From the NCBI RefSeq assembly GCF_014839835.1, contig NC_071646.1, positions 682,001-746,000 on the forward strand: a DNA stretch of 64,000 nucleotides, given 5' to 3'. Source of the stretch: Dryobates pubescens (Eukaryota; Chordata; Aves; Piciformes; Picidae). Numbering within the stretch: the stretch's first letter is position 1; every line of letters begins with the position of its first letter. A program made the position numbers and the translations under genes. The notes beneath the pieces are model-generated. The model saw only the letters and a program-made list of their open reading frames with translations. It was not told the DNA's origin and did no database searches. This document shows positions 12,401 to 24,589 of this stretch, in pieces.

Positions 12401-15400
12401 AATGGGTTGCTCAGGGGAGCTGTGGATCCCTGGAAGGCTTCAAGCCCAGGCTGGAGGAGGCTTTGAGCAGCCTGGGCTGCTGGAGGTGTCCCTGCCCGGG
12501 GCTGGAGCTGGGGGATCTTGAAGGTCCCTTCCAGCCCAACCCATTCCACAAGGCAAATCTTGATCCAGATCCTGTCCCCGGGGGGCAGAGCCTCAGGCAG
12601 GGCCTCAGCAGGTGCTGGGGGTTAGCACCTGGGGGGGAAGGCTTCGAGCTCTGCTGCCCTGGAGGTGCAATGACAGCCCGGGGGGGGTTGTGCTCTTCCC
12701 TCCTCTGCTCCGGCAGCCTCTGCCCAGCCTCCCACCGAGACTCTGAGTCAGGCAGTTTCGTTTCGTGGCTCCGCTCCGAGCTGGCCTTTGTTTGCCTCCC
12801 AATCAACCCAGCCCCGGGAGCCTCCTCCCGAGCACAGCCCCCGGGGCTCGGCAGGGACCTCCCCTTCCCCGACCCAGCCCGAGCCTGCTCTGACCCTGGG
12901 CAGCTCCTCTCCACCCCTCCCAGGGCTGGGCACATCTCCCCGGAGCCAGCCAGCCTGGCTGAGGCTTGATGGGCAGCACCAGGCTGAGCTTTGCCTCCCT
13001 CCAGCCTGGGTTCGGAGCTGAGATTCCTGCACTGGTTTGTGCTGAGCCCTTGGGGAGGGGGGAGGGAGAGCAGCTGCCTGCCCCCAGAGGTGGGCTCAGA
13101 AGGTGGTTCTGTGCCCCTAAGAAGGAAGTGTGGCCTCAGAACCCCTCCTCTGAGGAGCAGTTTGTGCTGGGCTCTCTCAGCTGCAGCACTGCAGGGCCCT
13201 GCCCCTGCTGGCACCCACAGGATGGCTCCAGGCTGCAGAGCAGGGAGTGGTCTCTTTCCACCTTGGGGAAGGGGGGGATGTCCCTGCTCGCTGCAGGGGC
13301 TGGCCTCTGGAGGTGCCTCCCAACCCAGCCCAGCATCCTCCCTGTGACTGTGCTGCCTCTGCCCCTCAGAGACCCAGGTGGTGGAGGAGACGGAGGAGGT
13401 GTTCCGGAGCTACGCCTTCTACCGCTACCGGCAGGAGAGGGAGGAGGGAGGGGAGGAGGTGCCCCTGGACCCCGAGATCGAGGAGTTCCAGCAGGAGGAG
13501 GTCTACAGGTAAGGCTCTGCCCCCAGCCCGAGCCAGGCCCCGTGCCAGCCCCCCCAGGCTCACTGGGCTGTGCCCTGGGCAGCACGGGCAGCCAGGTGGG
13601 GAGGCGCTTGGCCATCATCGGGGACGACATCAACGAGCGCTACGACGAAGAGTTCCGCTGCATGCTCAAGTCCCTGCAGCCCACCAGGGACAATGCCTAC
13701 GAGTACTTCACCAGGATAGCCTCCAGGTAAGCCCAGCAGCTGCCTTGGCTCCTCCTGGGGAGGAAAGGGCAGGTGGGGTGCGGTGCACTGGGTGAGAGCC
13801 CAGCCCGGGGCAGCTGCCTCCCAGCTGTGTCCATCCCAGCTCTGTCCCTGGGCTGAGCTCCCAGCAAGCTCGGGGGGATGGTTCCTGTGTTTCCTGCCTG
13901 TCTGCTCTTCCTCCTGCAGTGTTTGCACAGCCTTCACCTGACAATCATCTCACAGCCCCTGCACAAGCAGGCTGGGGTCAGGCAGCCTGGGGGGCGTGCT
14001 GGGCACCAGCTGCCAGGTGGATGCCCCAGCTGCCCTTCAGGGATGTGACCAGCCCTGGCCCGAGGCAGACCTGCTGCTGCCGCTGCCACTTCCCTGGTGG
14101 CTGAGAAGTCCTAAGGGGTCAGGCCCCCAGAGGCACAAACACAGCTGCAGGCTGTGCCTGGCACGGTCCCCTCGGGACGGGACTGGAGCAGCTCAGGCTG
14201 GGGATGCTCCACAGGCTTCCGGAGCCTGCAGCCACCTCCTGCAGGCGACACTCTCCCACTCAAAGCACAGAAACAGGGTGAAGAGTGAAAGCAAAGACCT
14301 GGGCAGCCTGTGGCCCTGGTTGCCTGAGGTGCAGGCTTGGATGCAGGTGGCTGTGAGGGGGTGCAGCACCCCCTCTGTGTCCGGAGCAAGCCAAGGCGCT
14401 GTTTGCCCAGGGCCAGGCAGAAGTCGTCTGGCAGAGCCAGGAGAGGAGCTGGGGGCTCTGGCTGCCAGGCTCCCGTTGCTCCCAGCACAGCCCCATGCCT
14501 CTGCTCGGTGTTTGTTGTCTAACTGCCTCTCTTCTGTCCCCTGCTGCTCCCCTGTCCTCGGGAAGCCACGCTGGGCTCTCCTCACCAGCCTGGGGCGGGT
14601 AGCGCGCCGCGAGCAGGTAAATCAACCTCTCTGCCTCTCCTCCTGCTGCCTGTCTCCTGCTCTCCCCTCCCAGGCTCTGCCTCCCTTCTCCCTCTGTCGC
14701 CTGCCTGGTGACAGCTCCATGCCCAGGCTCTGCAGAGGAGACAGCCCCTTGGTGCAGGGCCACCAGGGCCTGAGGCTGCTCTGTTCCTTTCCTTTCTTTG
14801 CTCCTCGCTTCGCTGGAAACCAGGAAGGAACAGCTCCAAACCTGGGCTAGGGGCACCGGTGCCAAACACACCCAGGGCAGCCAAAGCCTGGAGCAGCAGG
14901 TGTTGGGTAGGGACCTTCTGGAGCTCCTGCAGCCCTTGGGAGCTTCAGTCTAAGGAAAGAGCAGGATTTGGTCTGGGAGGGGTTTGTCTGGGCAGGAAAA
15001 GGAAGAATCCTGTTCTGATGTCCTTAGAGCTCAACCTCCTGGGCTCCAGGCAGGACTGCACAGCTCAGGGGTGCTTTGGGTGGCAGCTCCTGCTCTTGGC
15101 TGCCTGTGTAGCAGCTGCTGACCTTGCTGCAGCCTAAGGACAGCTTAAACCACCACTAGGTCCAGCTTACCTCCTTCACTGCCCTTGGGAACCCAGGAGC
15201 TCCAGGAGGCTGATGTGGAGACCTGGGGGAAGGGCAGGATGGTGCAGAGCAGCAGCAGCTGCTGCCAGTGAGGGTGGTGAGACACTGGCACAGGCTGCCC
15301 AGGGAGGCTCTGGGTGCTCCCTCCCTGCTGGTGTTCAGGAAACCTGTGGCCATGGCACTTGGGGAGATGCTTTAGTGGCCATGGTGGTGCTGGGCTGCTG

Positions 15401-16676
15401 GCTGGACTGGATGACCACAGAGGGCTTTTCCAACCCAAACCATTCTCTGATAACACATCCTGGTTATGGGTGGCCCAAAGTGTCAGCCACAGAGTGACCA
15501 TGGCTGTCCAGATGGCCATGGTGGCCATGGTGATCTGGGGCTGACAGCTGGGCTCCATGACCACAGAATCACCAAAACAGCCCTTTGGGAGAGGCCTCAG
15601 AGACCATCCAGACCCAGCCCAGCCCTGAAGGGTGATCTCAGAGACCTTCCCCAAGCAAAACAAAATGACTCCAGGATACAGCTCAGGGCCCAGCACAGCA
15701 TTCAGCCTGGAGAGAAGGCTCTGAGGAGACCTCATTGTGGCCTTCCAGGATCTGCAGGGGGCTGCAAGAAAGCTGGGGAGGGACTTTGGAGGGTGTCAGG
15801 GAGGGATAGGACTGGGGGGGATGGAGCCAAGCTAGTGGAGGGGAAATTCAGATTAGACTTTAGGAAGAAGTTGTTGCCCAGGAGGGTGGTGAGAGCCTGG
15901 CACAGGCTGCCCAGGGAGGTGGTGGTGGAAGCCTCCTCCCTGGAGGTGTTTGCAGCCAGGCTGGAGGTGGCTGTGAGCAGCCTGCTGCGGTGTGAGCTGG
16001 CCGTGGCAGGGGGCTGGAGCTGGCTGAGGTCCCTCCCCGCCCTGCCTGCCTACGTGCGGGGCCGCGGCGCGGAGCGGAGCTCTCAGCCCGGCGCTGGCTT
16101 CCTTGCAGCCTGTTCGAGAGCGGCATCAACTGGGGCCGCGTGGTGGCGCTGCTGGGCTTCGGGTACCGCATGGCGCTGCACGTCTACCAGCAGGGCATCC
16201 CCGGCTTCCTGCGCCGCATCGCCAGATTCGTGGCCGAGTTCATGCTGCACAACCACATCGCCCGCTGGATCGCGCAGCAGGGAGGATGGGTGAGCCGCGG
16301 GGAGGGCGCCCGGCGCGGGGGAAGGCAGGGCCGGCTGGAGCTCTGAGCGACCCGAGCCGCTGCGAGGTGTCCCTGCCCGCGGCAGGGGGGCTGCGACCGG
16401 AGGGTCCTTGAGGTCCCTTCCAGCCCTGGCAGTTGTGTGGTTGAGCGCCGGGGGAGGCTCGGCCAGAGGAGGGGGCAGCCTGGGCTCCCTGGCTGAGGCG
16501 GGTGGGGGTCGGCTGGGGCAGCCTGGCCCCCGCAGGTCTCACTGCTGTGGTTGCTCTGTGTCCCCTGCCAGGTGGCTGCACTCAAGCTGGACAACGTTTA
16601 TGTGAACTACATGCTGGTGGTGGTGGCCCTGGTGCTGGTGGGGCACCTGGTGGTACGACGCTTCCTCAGGCCCTGA
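9490..16676 (+). CDS. BAK1: BAK1, mitochondrial pro-apoptotic BCL-2 family effector
   Basis: Five coding exons: 9490-9577, 13370-13508, 13583-13726, 16109-16289 and 16572-16676, with intron phases 1, 2, 2 and 0; 218 residues (human 211). The start exon opens after an acceptor at 9456-9457 and begins MASGSQG, like human MASGQG. Conserved parts are EEVFRSYAFYR (about 39-49), the BH3 core VGRRLAIIGDDINERY (81-96), the BH1 segment LFESGINWGRVVALLGFGY (125-143), the BH2 segment HIARWIAQQGGW (ending at 184), and a C-terminal hydrophobic anchor (about 195-213) ending RRFLRP. BAK sits in the outer mitochondrial membrane and oligomerises on BH3 activation to release cytochrome c. Intron 2 is only 74 bp, whereas intron 3 (2.4 kb) has gathered CR1 copies. 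Identification is near certain; the glutamate-rich linker before BH3 is longer than in human. Confidence 0.97.
9690..10010 (+). mobile_element. CR1 LINE 3' fragment in BAK1 intron
   Basis: Sense CR1 resembling the copy at 5228: 'ggacaaggggcagagggca', 'gaggcctggagcaggctg', 'ctgtggagtctctggag', then 'ctgctggagcagggcttgg'. Confidence 0.75.
10838..11110 (+). mobile_element. CR1 LINE 3' fragment in BAK1 intron
   Basis: Sense CR1: 'gaggctgagggagacctc', 'gatgggacaagaggagatgg', 'ggtttaggttggacatgag' and 'caggctgcccagggaggtg' in CR1 order; truncated before the tail. Confidence 0.85.
12385..12555 (+). mobile_element. CR1 LINE 3' tail in BAK1 intron
   Basis: Sense CR1 tail: 'gcccaggctggaggagg', 'gagcagcctgggctgctgg', 'ggtgtccctgcc' and 'aaggtcccttccagccca'. 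Confidence 0.8.
15225..15455 (+). mobile_element. CR1 LINE 3' fragment in BAK1 intron 3
   Basis: Sense CR1 with 'acactggcacaggctgccc', 'tggactggatgaccacaga' and the tail 'ttttccaacccaaaccattc'. Confidence 0.8.
15560..15655 (-). mobile_element. CR1 LINE tail remnant in BAK1 intron 3
   Basis: Antisense tail: 'ccacagaatcaccaaaacag' followed by 'cagagaccatccagaccc', a decayed reverse CR1 end lying between two sense copies. Confidence 0.55.
15700..16040 (+). mobile_element. CR1 LINE 3' fragment in BAK1 intron 3
   Basis: Sense CR1 from 'attcagcctggagagaagg' through 'cagattagactttaggaag' to 'gtggcagggggctggagc'. It ends about 70 bp before the 16109 exon of BAK1. Confidence 0.85.
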
Positions 16677-18640
16677 CGGAGGGGTGGGCAGAGGCTGGGG
16701 GGTCTGGCCGAGCTCCCAGATCTCTGCTCTGCATGGACACCTCCCAAGAGAGAGGAGACTCCAGGAACCTCTGAGGGACAGAGCACAGCTTGGCCCTGTG
16801 ACCCTCCCACCACACGGCCCAGAGTCTGCCACCCACACTGACACCGCCAGGAGCTATGGAGGGCAGCGGGGGGGAAGGTTCACCTCGGGCTGTTCCCTGC
16901 CTTAGCTGCTGGGGCAGCAGGGCTCTGACACCCCCAGCACCAAGCCACAGCAGCTCCTCTGCAGCCAAACCTCTGAAGGAACAAACTTCTGGGGATAATG
17001 TGTGTGGGGAGGTCCTGTCCACACCCTGGGGAGGAGCAGAGCTCCCCACTTGCTGGTGGCTCTGGCCCAGACCCTGACCACAGCTGAGGAGGGATTGCAG
17101 CCCTGGCTCCTGCAGCTGTGGTCTGGAGGGGCCAGCACCAGCCCGTGTGGGGCTGGCATTCACCTCCCTCTGTTCTGAGCTTAAGTACTTGAGCCTCCTC
17201 CTTGCTTTGAAGAAGAGTCCTGACCCTGTTGTAAAGAAACCCTCTGACAGCCCCTGCCCTCTGACACCCCCTGCCCTGCCCCTGCCCTCTGCCCACCCTG
17301 GGCAGCACTGCCAGGCTGCCCTGCCGCAGCCTGGACCTGGAGACCTGCAGCTCTCCGTGGCTGATGCAGGTGCTGGGCTGCAGCCCCACTGCTCTCCACG
17401 AGCTCCTGTGCCAGAGCAAGGAGGCAGCTTTCCAAACACTAAAAAGCAGTGGGGGGCTGCAGGCACCTTCCTGCCCTCCCTCCCCTGCTGCTGGGGGCTC
17501 CCAGGCAGCAGAGCTGGCTGCTGGCAGACAGCAGCACCCTTGGGGCCTTGCTCGAGGTGGGAGGCACTGGAGCTGCAGCCCAGCCCTGTGTCAGCCCTTT
17601 GCCTTCCAGGCTCAGCAGGGCAGGATGGTGCTGGCACAGCCCAGCTCGGGGCTGCAGAGCTTTGGAGCTGCCCAGACAGCAGAGCTCAGCCCCTCCTGGA
17701 CACAGTGCCTTGGGGAAGTGGCTTGACCTGGTTCCCTTCCTGACTAATGCTCCAGCAGCATTCTGGGGGGAGGGAGGGAAGCTCCTCACTCCCATCCCCA
17801 ATCCCTCTGCACCCCAGGGAGAGCCTCCCAGCATGGCCCTCAGGGTTTAGCTCTCTGCTTTTCACCCCAGGTGACCCTGTGGCTCTTGAAACTGTGACTG
17901 GCCCTGTCTGAGCCAAACTCCCCCTGCCCCAGCATCACACCTCCCAGAGCAGACAGCTCAGGGGGGACCTGGAGGGACCTCAGAGGCAGGGAATGAGCTC
18001 TGGGCTGGAGCCTGGGACAGCTGCAGCCACAGCAGCACAGCCCTGACCCAGCTGAGCCTCCTGCCCTCTGGGGCCTCTCCACGGTGGCTGCAGCAGGGGA
18101 TTCGGTGCTGCTGCCACACAAGAGGCTGAGTGACCACGGCTGAGGCTCAGCCCTGCAGCATGGGGATTGCCAGGCTGGGAGAGAGCCCTGCAGCCCTGCA
18201 GCCCTGCCTGCTGCCACCAGCTGGCACCAAGAGAGGCCCTGGGAGCAGCCCTCCTGCCCTGCCGTGGCAGAGGTGTTCCTGGCAGCTCTCTGAGCTTGTA
18301 ACCCCCTCCATTGTTCCCTCCCCACATCTCCAGTTCCCACCTCGAGCTTCACCTTCAGGGGGGCTTTTGCCCCCTCAGTTCCTGTCCCTTGCTGCAGCTG
18401 CAGCTGATTGCTGCAGGTCCTGGCCCAGCAGCCGGGCAGGACACCCCCACAGCCTTGCTCCTCACAGCTGCAGAGGCGCAGCAGGACCTGCAGCAGGACC
18501 TCCTCCCCACACACCCCTCAAGCCCCTGCAAGCCCTGCAGCTCCTGCCCAGGCTGGGGTCCCCCTGAGCTTATCCTTTGGCCCCTCTGCCCTGGGCTCTG
18601 CTTCACAGACAAGCATTAAAGTATTTGCTGGACTTCCTCT
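16677..18640 (+). other. BAK1: BAK1 3' untranslated region (inferred)
   Basis: This is mostly single-copy sequence downstream of the BAK1 stop with no CR1 insertion and no convincing coding segment. The first canonical poly(A) hexamer in the sense direction is ATTAAA at 18615-18620. The length of the UTR is inferred only from that signal. Confidence 0.45.
18615..18620 (+). terminator. BAK1: Candidate poly(A) signal of BAK1 (ATTAAA)
   Basis: ATTAAA in an otherwise GC-rich stretch, followed within 25 bases by a T/G-rich segment (gtatttgctgg, then tctgctttggttgctttg). Confidence 0.4.
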
Positions 18641-19829
18641 GCTGCAGGTCTCTGCTTTGGTTGCTTTGCCAGTGCTGAGCAGCACAGATCCCCAGGGGTG
18701 GTCCCCGCTCGGGGGCTGTGGCTGTGCTGCCTGGCTCCAAGCAGCTGAAGTGTCCCTTTAGCTCAGCTCTGCCTCTGCCACCTCCTGAGCACGTCTGGAG
18801 AGTCCCTCACGGTGTGCAGGCCCTTTGGTGCCAGCCTGTCTGACCAGCCTGGCATTCCCACCCCCCCTCGTTGCCTTCTCCCCTGGGGCAGAGCACCACC
18901 AGGTGGAGCCTTCTGGCCGCGGTGGAGGCTTGGTTTCCTTCCCACCAGCTCCCCTCAGTGTCTCACCATCCCCTAGGCCACTTCTCTGCCTTGGTTGTGT
19001 CCCAGCAGGACTCTTCCAGAGGACCTTGGGAGCTTCTGTGCCCTCCTTCCTCTCCACCCTCCAGACTGCAGAGAGCTTTGCTCGTGCTGCTTGGGATCGA
19101 TTCCCACCTTCCACACCAAGCATTTCCCCTGGCCAGCAGCCCTCAGGTGAAGAGCATTGCCCAGCTTTATGCTCCAGCCTCAGCTGAGCCTCTGCAGCAG
19201 GGCAGAGGGGAACCTCTCCAAGAGCAGCTGGAGCAAAGCAGGGCCCCAGGGTCAGCCACATCTGGGGGGAGGATTCCTTTGTGCTGCCCAGGGGAGCTGA
19301 GGGAGGGCAGCACAGGGAGATGTCCAGGCACAAACCTCCTGGCTCAAGCAGAGCCATCTGTGCCTGGGCAGGAGGTTGTGAGGGGTGCACAGCACAGGGC
19401 TGGGGCTCTGGAGGGTCTCATGTGCTGAGTCCACTTGAGAGCCTTTTCTGCTCCCAGCCCTTTCCTTCTGGATGGAGGACTCTGCCTGCCCTGCTTGCCA
19501 GGAGCACCTCTCCCCTCTGGCCTTTCCTCATGCTGTGAGCCAAGCCCTGACCCGAGGCTGGGGCTGGTGGCAGCCTCCTGTGGAGCTGCTGGTGCTGGGG
19601 CTTGCAGCTGCCCTTCAGCCACGCTGCCACCACTCCCCTGGCCCTCCCTTGCCTTCCTCACTGTCTCAGCTCCACACAGCTTCTTCCCCTCCTGCCTAGG
19701 AAGCCCCAGGTCCACCCCAGCAGGGCAGGAGGGGGCAGGCACCTGCTGGAGCAGTGAAGCTTTGCACTGACTCTGGAGGGGAAGCATCTGGCCCACACCT
19801 TTGCTTCCCAGGGGGAGGAGCAGAGGGAG

Positions 19830-19895
19830 GTGGTTCATGGTTGGGCTCCATGACCTTCAAGGTCTTTTCCAGCCTGGATGATTCAATGAGTCTGG
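19830..19895 (+). mobile_element. CR1 LINE tail remnant
   Basis: Sense tail only: 'ggttgggctccatgacc', 'aaggtcttttccagcctgg', 'atgattcaatgag'. Confidence 0.6.
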
Positions 19896-20094
19896 AAGAC
19901 CACAGCAGCCCCAGCAGGGAGATGGGGAAGGAGCTGTGCCTGTGGGGCCTGGGGAGGTTGTTTCTACCTAACCCCCTTTGCTTTCACAAAGATTCTGCTT
20001 TGAGCTGAGGTAATCAATACCTGGGAGAATGAACACAGCACTTGCAGTGCCAGCTGCCCCCTGGCTGTGCTGAGAGGCTCCTGCCAGCAGCTGG

Positions 20095-20250
20095 GCTCCT
20101 CCTCACCCTGCACAGCTCCCTGGAAGGAGGCTGGAGCCAGGTGGGGCTGGACTCATCTCCCAGAGGAGTTGTGGTGCTGAGGCCATGGTTCAGTGGTGCC
20201 CTGGCAGCGCTGGGCTGACGAGCTGGAAGGTCTCTTCCACCCAAAGCCAC
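20095..20250 (+). mobile_element. CR1 LINE 3' fragment
   Basis: Sense CR1: 'agctccctggaaggaggctg', 'gtggtgctgaggccatgg', 'ggaaggtctcttccaccc'. Part of the middle is missing. Confidence 0.7.
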
Positions 20251-21485
20251 CCCAGGGTTGTGCTTCTGGGCTTCCTCTGCAAGGTGCTTTGGGCAGCTCC
20301 CAGGTGCAGCCCAGGATGCTCTGGGAGCAGAAGGAGCTGCAGGGTCTGAGCCCAGCCTGTGCCCATTAGCTGCAGAATGGAGCCTGGGGAATGTGCCTGG
20401 GAGCTCTGGGAGGGGGAGAGGAGCTGCTGGCCCTGGTTATAAATTGCTGCAGGGGCAGGGGGGGGCTCAGGCTTTCCACACAAGCAGCCAGGAATCCAAA
20501 TAAATATTTACCCTGTGGCTCCTGGGCTCCACAAATAGCTGATGACAGAGCTGCCAGCTGGTTCTGTGGGATCAGTGCAGTGGGATTCAGGCAGGACAAG
20601 AGCATCCCCAGTGCTCAGCAGAGCATCCCCGGGGCCCTGGCTGAGCTGCACTGCACACACAGGGGCTGCTGAGGCTCTGTGCCCTGCTGCCACTGCCCCT
20701 CTCTGCAAGGGAAGGTTAAGCAGCACCCAGAGATGAATGACCCTGATTAAAGAGCCTCCTGCTCCTGTAATCCACTTTGTGTCCTGCCCCACAACCAGAG
20801 CAGCCTCCCAATTAAACTTCACCTGCAAATGAAGGGCACTGCTGTTGGAGTGTTTGCCTCTGGGCCCTGGATCAGCTCAGCTCTGGCAGCACCCCAGATC
20901 CAGAGCTGGAACTGGAGCCAAGAGCCTTGTTCCCTCCAAGTGGGTCAGGGCAGGAGCAGCCAGGGGGCTGTGGCTGTGGAGGGTCTGCAGTTAGCTGCAG
21001 GCTGTGGAAGGAGGCTGGGCAGGAGCTGGGCAGCCACACTGGGCTCAGCATCTTCAGTTTTGAAGCAAAAATCCTTAGCTGCCAGGCAGGTTTCCTTCTC
21101 GTGGCATGGGAGTGAAGCCTGCAGCCCCTGGCTCAGGCTCAGCAGGCTGGCAGTGCCATGGCAGGGGCAGGCTCCCTCCCAGGGCTCCTGCAGCTCCATT
21201 CACCATCACAGGTGCCGGTTCCTGGGGTGCCACAGGGGACCTGGCTGCACCCAAAGGAACCAAAGGCAGCAGGCTTGGATCTCCCTGCTGGGAGGGGAAC
21301 ACCTGCAGCAGCAAAGCCCAGGGCTGGCAGGACCTGGCAGCAGCCCCTCCAGCAGCAGGGGTGCCGTGGTGGCAGAGCTGCCAGGAGAGCTGGCAGCAAA
21401 GAGGTCACTGAGCCACTGGATTCCTGCAGGCTGTGAGCTGGCACCCAGGGCTGTGGAGCCTCCTCCAGCTGATTCCTTATTCCCA

Positions 21486-21720
21486 GGGCACAGAATCACA
21501 GAATGCTGTGGGTTGGAAGGGACCTCGAAGCTCATCCAGCTCCAGCCCTCCCACCAGCCCAGGCTGCTCAGGGCCTCATCCAGCCTGGCCCTCAACACCT
21601 CCAGGCAGGAGGCAGCCACAGCCTCCCTGGGCAGCCTGTGCCAGAGTCTCCCCAGCCTCATTCTGCCCCACCTGAGCTGGGCTCTGCTCTGCTGGCAGTC
21701 AGATCAGAGCTGGAGTCTGT
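21486..21720 (-). mobile_element. CR1 LINE 3' end with terminal octamers
   Basis: Antisense CR1 that keeps its terminal repeat (cacagaatcacagaatg, the reverse of the CR1 ATTCTGTG repeat) followed by 'gggttggaagggacctcg'. It is one of the better-preserved ends in the window. Confidence 0.9.
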
Positions 21721-22877
21721 CCAGACACCCAGGGCTGTGGCAGAGCAGCTTCATGTCTGCACTCAGTGTCCCATTTAGACATCCCCTTATCAGCAGAGGC
21801 TGTGGGGAGCACTGCAGTCATTCAGTGCCCTGGGATGGGTCTCTCTGGGAGGGGAGGACCTCTCTCATGGAGTGAGAGGAGCTGATTCAGCACAAAGCAA
21901 GCAGTAAATCCAATTCCCTATTTACACCAATCCCTGAGGGAGCCCAGGCCGTGGCACTGCCTTTATGCAAGTGGCAACTGCAGCTCAGGGCTCCCCAAGC
22001 AGCCTCACATTTGCCTGCCCCAAGCCTCTGCCCATCAGCCTGCTCCCCAGAATAGTGCAGGGGACTGCCCTGGCATTTGCCATGTGCTGGTTGTGCTCCT
22101 CTGGGAGGATTTACACCTGGGGCTTAGGTGGGGTTGTCCTACACTTACTCTGCAGAACCTGGACCAAAGGTCAGAAGGCTGAAACTGGATGAGGTCTCCA
22201 TGCCTCAGCTGACACTGAGCTCCAGGGCAGCAGCACAAGCAGCAGGAGGTGTTTCACAGCCCTCCTTACCTTGTGACCAGGCACAGATCTGTAGCTACAC
22301 CACAGCAGTGAGCTGAGCATGGCTCAGCTGCAGCTCCTGGCCAGCAAAGCAGCCCCAGCAGCCAGGCAGCCAGCAGCAAGGCTCTGCCAGGGCAGCTCTC
22401 TGAGAAGGACTGGGTCGTTTTTAGCAGCTGGCTGAGGAGAAGGCAGCCCCAGAAAGACAGCAAAGTTCTGAGCCCCTGCACCTTGGTCACCCCTGGAGCC
22501 CTGCCTTGGAGCAGCTCCTGGGGCTGGCTGCAGGCAGAGCTGCTCCTGCTCCACCCCAGCCGTGGTCCCCCCTGCTGCAGGGATGCTGGCAGGGGAGATG
22601 CAGCTGAGCACCCCTGCAGCACTGCATTCCCTGATCCTGTGAGGGGCTGATGGCTTGCAGCCCTCTGCCTGCCCCCCAGCAATCTGCCCCCAGCACCCCC
22701 GGGCTGGGAGGGGTCTGCTGGAGCTGCTGCTGGCTGAGCTCTGGGCGCAGATAGGAGCAAGGCTTTGCCCTCTGCTTATCACTCCCAGCAGCTCTGGCCA
22801 CCAGCCCTCCCCAGCCTGCTCCTGACAAGAGCAGTGCTGGGGGAAGCCCCAGCAGCCAAAATGTCATCAGCACAGAA

Positions 22878-23055
22878 GCATCAGGGAATGGCTGGGGCGG
22901 GAAGGGACCTTCCAAGCTCATCCTGTCCCCCCCTCTGAGGTCAGCAGGGACATCCCCAGTGAGAGCAGGCTGCTCAGAGCCACAACCGACCTGAGCCTGA
23001 CCTGCAGCGGTGCCAGGCATGGGGAGAGCTTTCCCTCCAAGCTCAGCCTGACCCT
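22878..23055 (-). mobile_element. CR1 LINE 3' fragment
   Basis: Antisense CR1: 'catcagggaatggctgg', 'gggaccttccaagctcatcc' and the reverse of the 'aggctgctcag' segment. Confidence 0.65.
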
Positions 23056-23317
23056 TTCAGCCCATGGCTGGCCAGGGGCAGCCCTGCAGATGGAACCTGC
23101 TGGGCTCCTGTGGAACACCTCACCCCACATGCAGCCCCCCAGCCCAGGGGGCACCACATCTGCTCGCTGAGGACACAGGCAGGGTCCTGCCCACACAACG
23201 GCAGCCAGCCAGGCTGGGATCCACCCTGGGCAGATCTGTTCCATCTTCTCCCCTTTCCCCAGGCCCCTCCATGTCTTCACTTCTCCCTTTTTGCTGCAGA
23301 GCTCAGGATGTTGGCCT

Positions 23318-23470
23318 GCAAGGGCAGGGTGCTGTGGGTGCTGCCTGCAGCCCTGCCCTTGCAGGGTGCTGTGGGTGCTGCCTGCAGCCCTGCAAGGGCA
23401 GGGTGCTGTGGGTGCTGCCTGCAGCCCTGCCAGGGCAGGGTGCTGTGGGTGCTGCTTGCAGCTCTGCCTC
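23318..23470. repeat. Minisatellite, about 37-bp unit, 4 copies
   Basis: Four units share gcagggtgctgtgggtgctg followed by cctgcag. The short spacer joining units reads GCAAGGGC in copies 1 and 3, GCCCTTGC in copy 2 (its reverse complement) and gccagggc in copy 4. Confidence 0.9.
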
Positions 23471-23964
23471 TGCACAGCACTGGGGATGGTTTTTTCCTTT
23501 CTCTCCCCTCCCACAACCCCAGATTTCCTTCTCATCCTTCTCATCCAGGAGGAGATCTCACATCCTGCCGGGAGGCAGCAGCCCTGCCCCTGGCCAGGCA
23601 GTGCAGGTAATGAGCTGTGACTTAGTGAATCAGTGTTTCATTCCCCACCCCTTGCAGCCAGCCTGCTAATGGAAATTGATTGCTGCCCTTTCTCCTCCTG
23701 CATTTCTCATCCCTGTGCAATGTCTTTATTTGGGATCCAGGTGGCTGCCAGGGAGCTTTAGCCACAGGTTGGTGTGCAGGGCACCACCAAACCCAGCTGC
23801 TTGTGTTCAGCAGCACAGGGGCACTGGCACGGCAGGGACAGCCTCCTGCAGGCTCCTGCTGTCCTCAGCTCACATCCATGGCATGGAGCCTCAGGTGCAG
23901 TAGAAGAGCAGAGCTCACAACCCTGTGCCATGCACAGAGCTCCTGCAGGCACACTCAGAAGCTG

Positions 23965-24365
23965 GGGAAGGTCTGGAGCACAGATTGTGTGCGGAGCAGC
24001 TGAGGGAGCTGGGGGGGTTCGGCCTGGAGAAGAGGAGGCTGAGGGAGACCTCATTGCCCTCTGCAGCTCCCTGGAGGGAGGCTGGAGCCAGGGGGGGCTT
24101 GGTCTCTTCTCCCAAGGAACAAGTGGCAAGAGGAAACAGCCTCAAGCTGCCCCAGGGGAGCTTTGGCTTGGTCATGAGGAACAACTTCATCCCCAGAAGG
24201 GTTGTCCAGTGCTGCCCAGGGCAGTGGTGGAGCCTCCATCCCTGGAGGGGTTTCAGAGCTGTGGAGGTGTGGTGCTGAGGGCCATGGGTTGGTGGTGCCC
24301 TGGCAGTGCTGGGTTCCTGGCTGGACTTGATGATCTCAAAGGTCTTCTCCAACAAGCCAGGTCTC
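23965..24365 (+). mobile_element. CR1 LINE 3' end, long copy
   Basis: Sense CR1 running from 'gagctgggggggttcggcc' through 'gaggctgagggagacctc', 'ccccaggggagctttggc' and 'gaacaacttcatcccc' to the tail 'aaggtcttctccaac'. Nearly the complete 3' 400 bp is present. Confidence 0.9.
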
Positions 24366-24589
24366 TAATCCCCACCTTCAGTGTGGCCCTCCCAGCCTGC
24401 CAGGAGCTGCTCTGCTCTGCCCTGTGCAGCCCCCCTCTGAGCCCCAGGCCGGGAGCTCGTCCCCAAACCCAGCCAAGAGCCTCAGGTGCCACATCCCAGC
24501 GGTGTCTGGACCCAGAAGCCAGGCCCTGCCCTCCCCAGGGGTGCTCAAGCAGCGCTGAACTCTTAACTCTGCCAGGCTGCGCTGCCGGC

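Larger units (their letters stand above)
18641..23320. other. Intergenic between BAK1 and TSPO2
   Basis: No exon of a recognisable family is seen on either strand. The human TSPO2 neighbour UNC5CL was looked for and not found: no ZU5-like or death-domain-like segment is visible. The region carries the CR1 pieces listed separately; the rest is unremarkable. Confidence 0.5.

Noticed and set aside
16109-16289. A separate retrocopy of a BCL-2 gene because of the distance from earlier exons
   Set aside because: Splice phases link it to the 13583-13726 and 16572-16676 exons without gaps, so it is a normal BAK1 exon.
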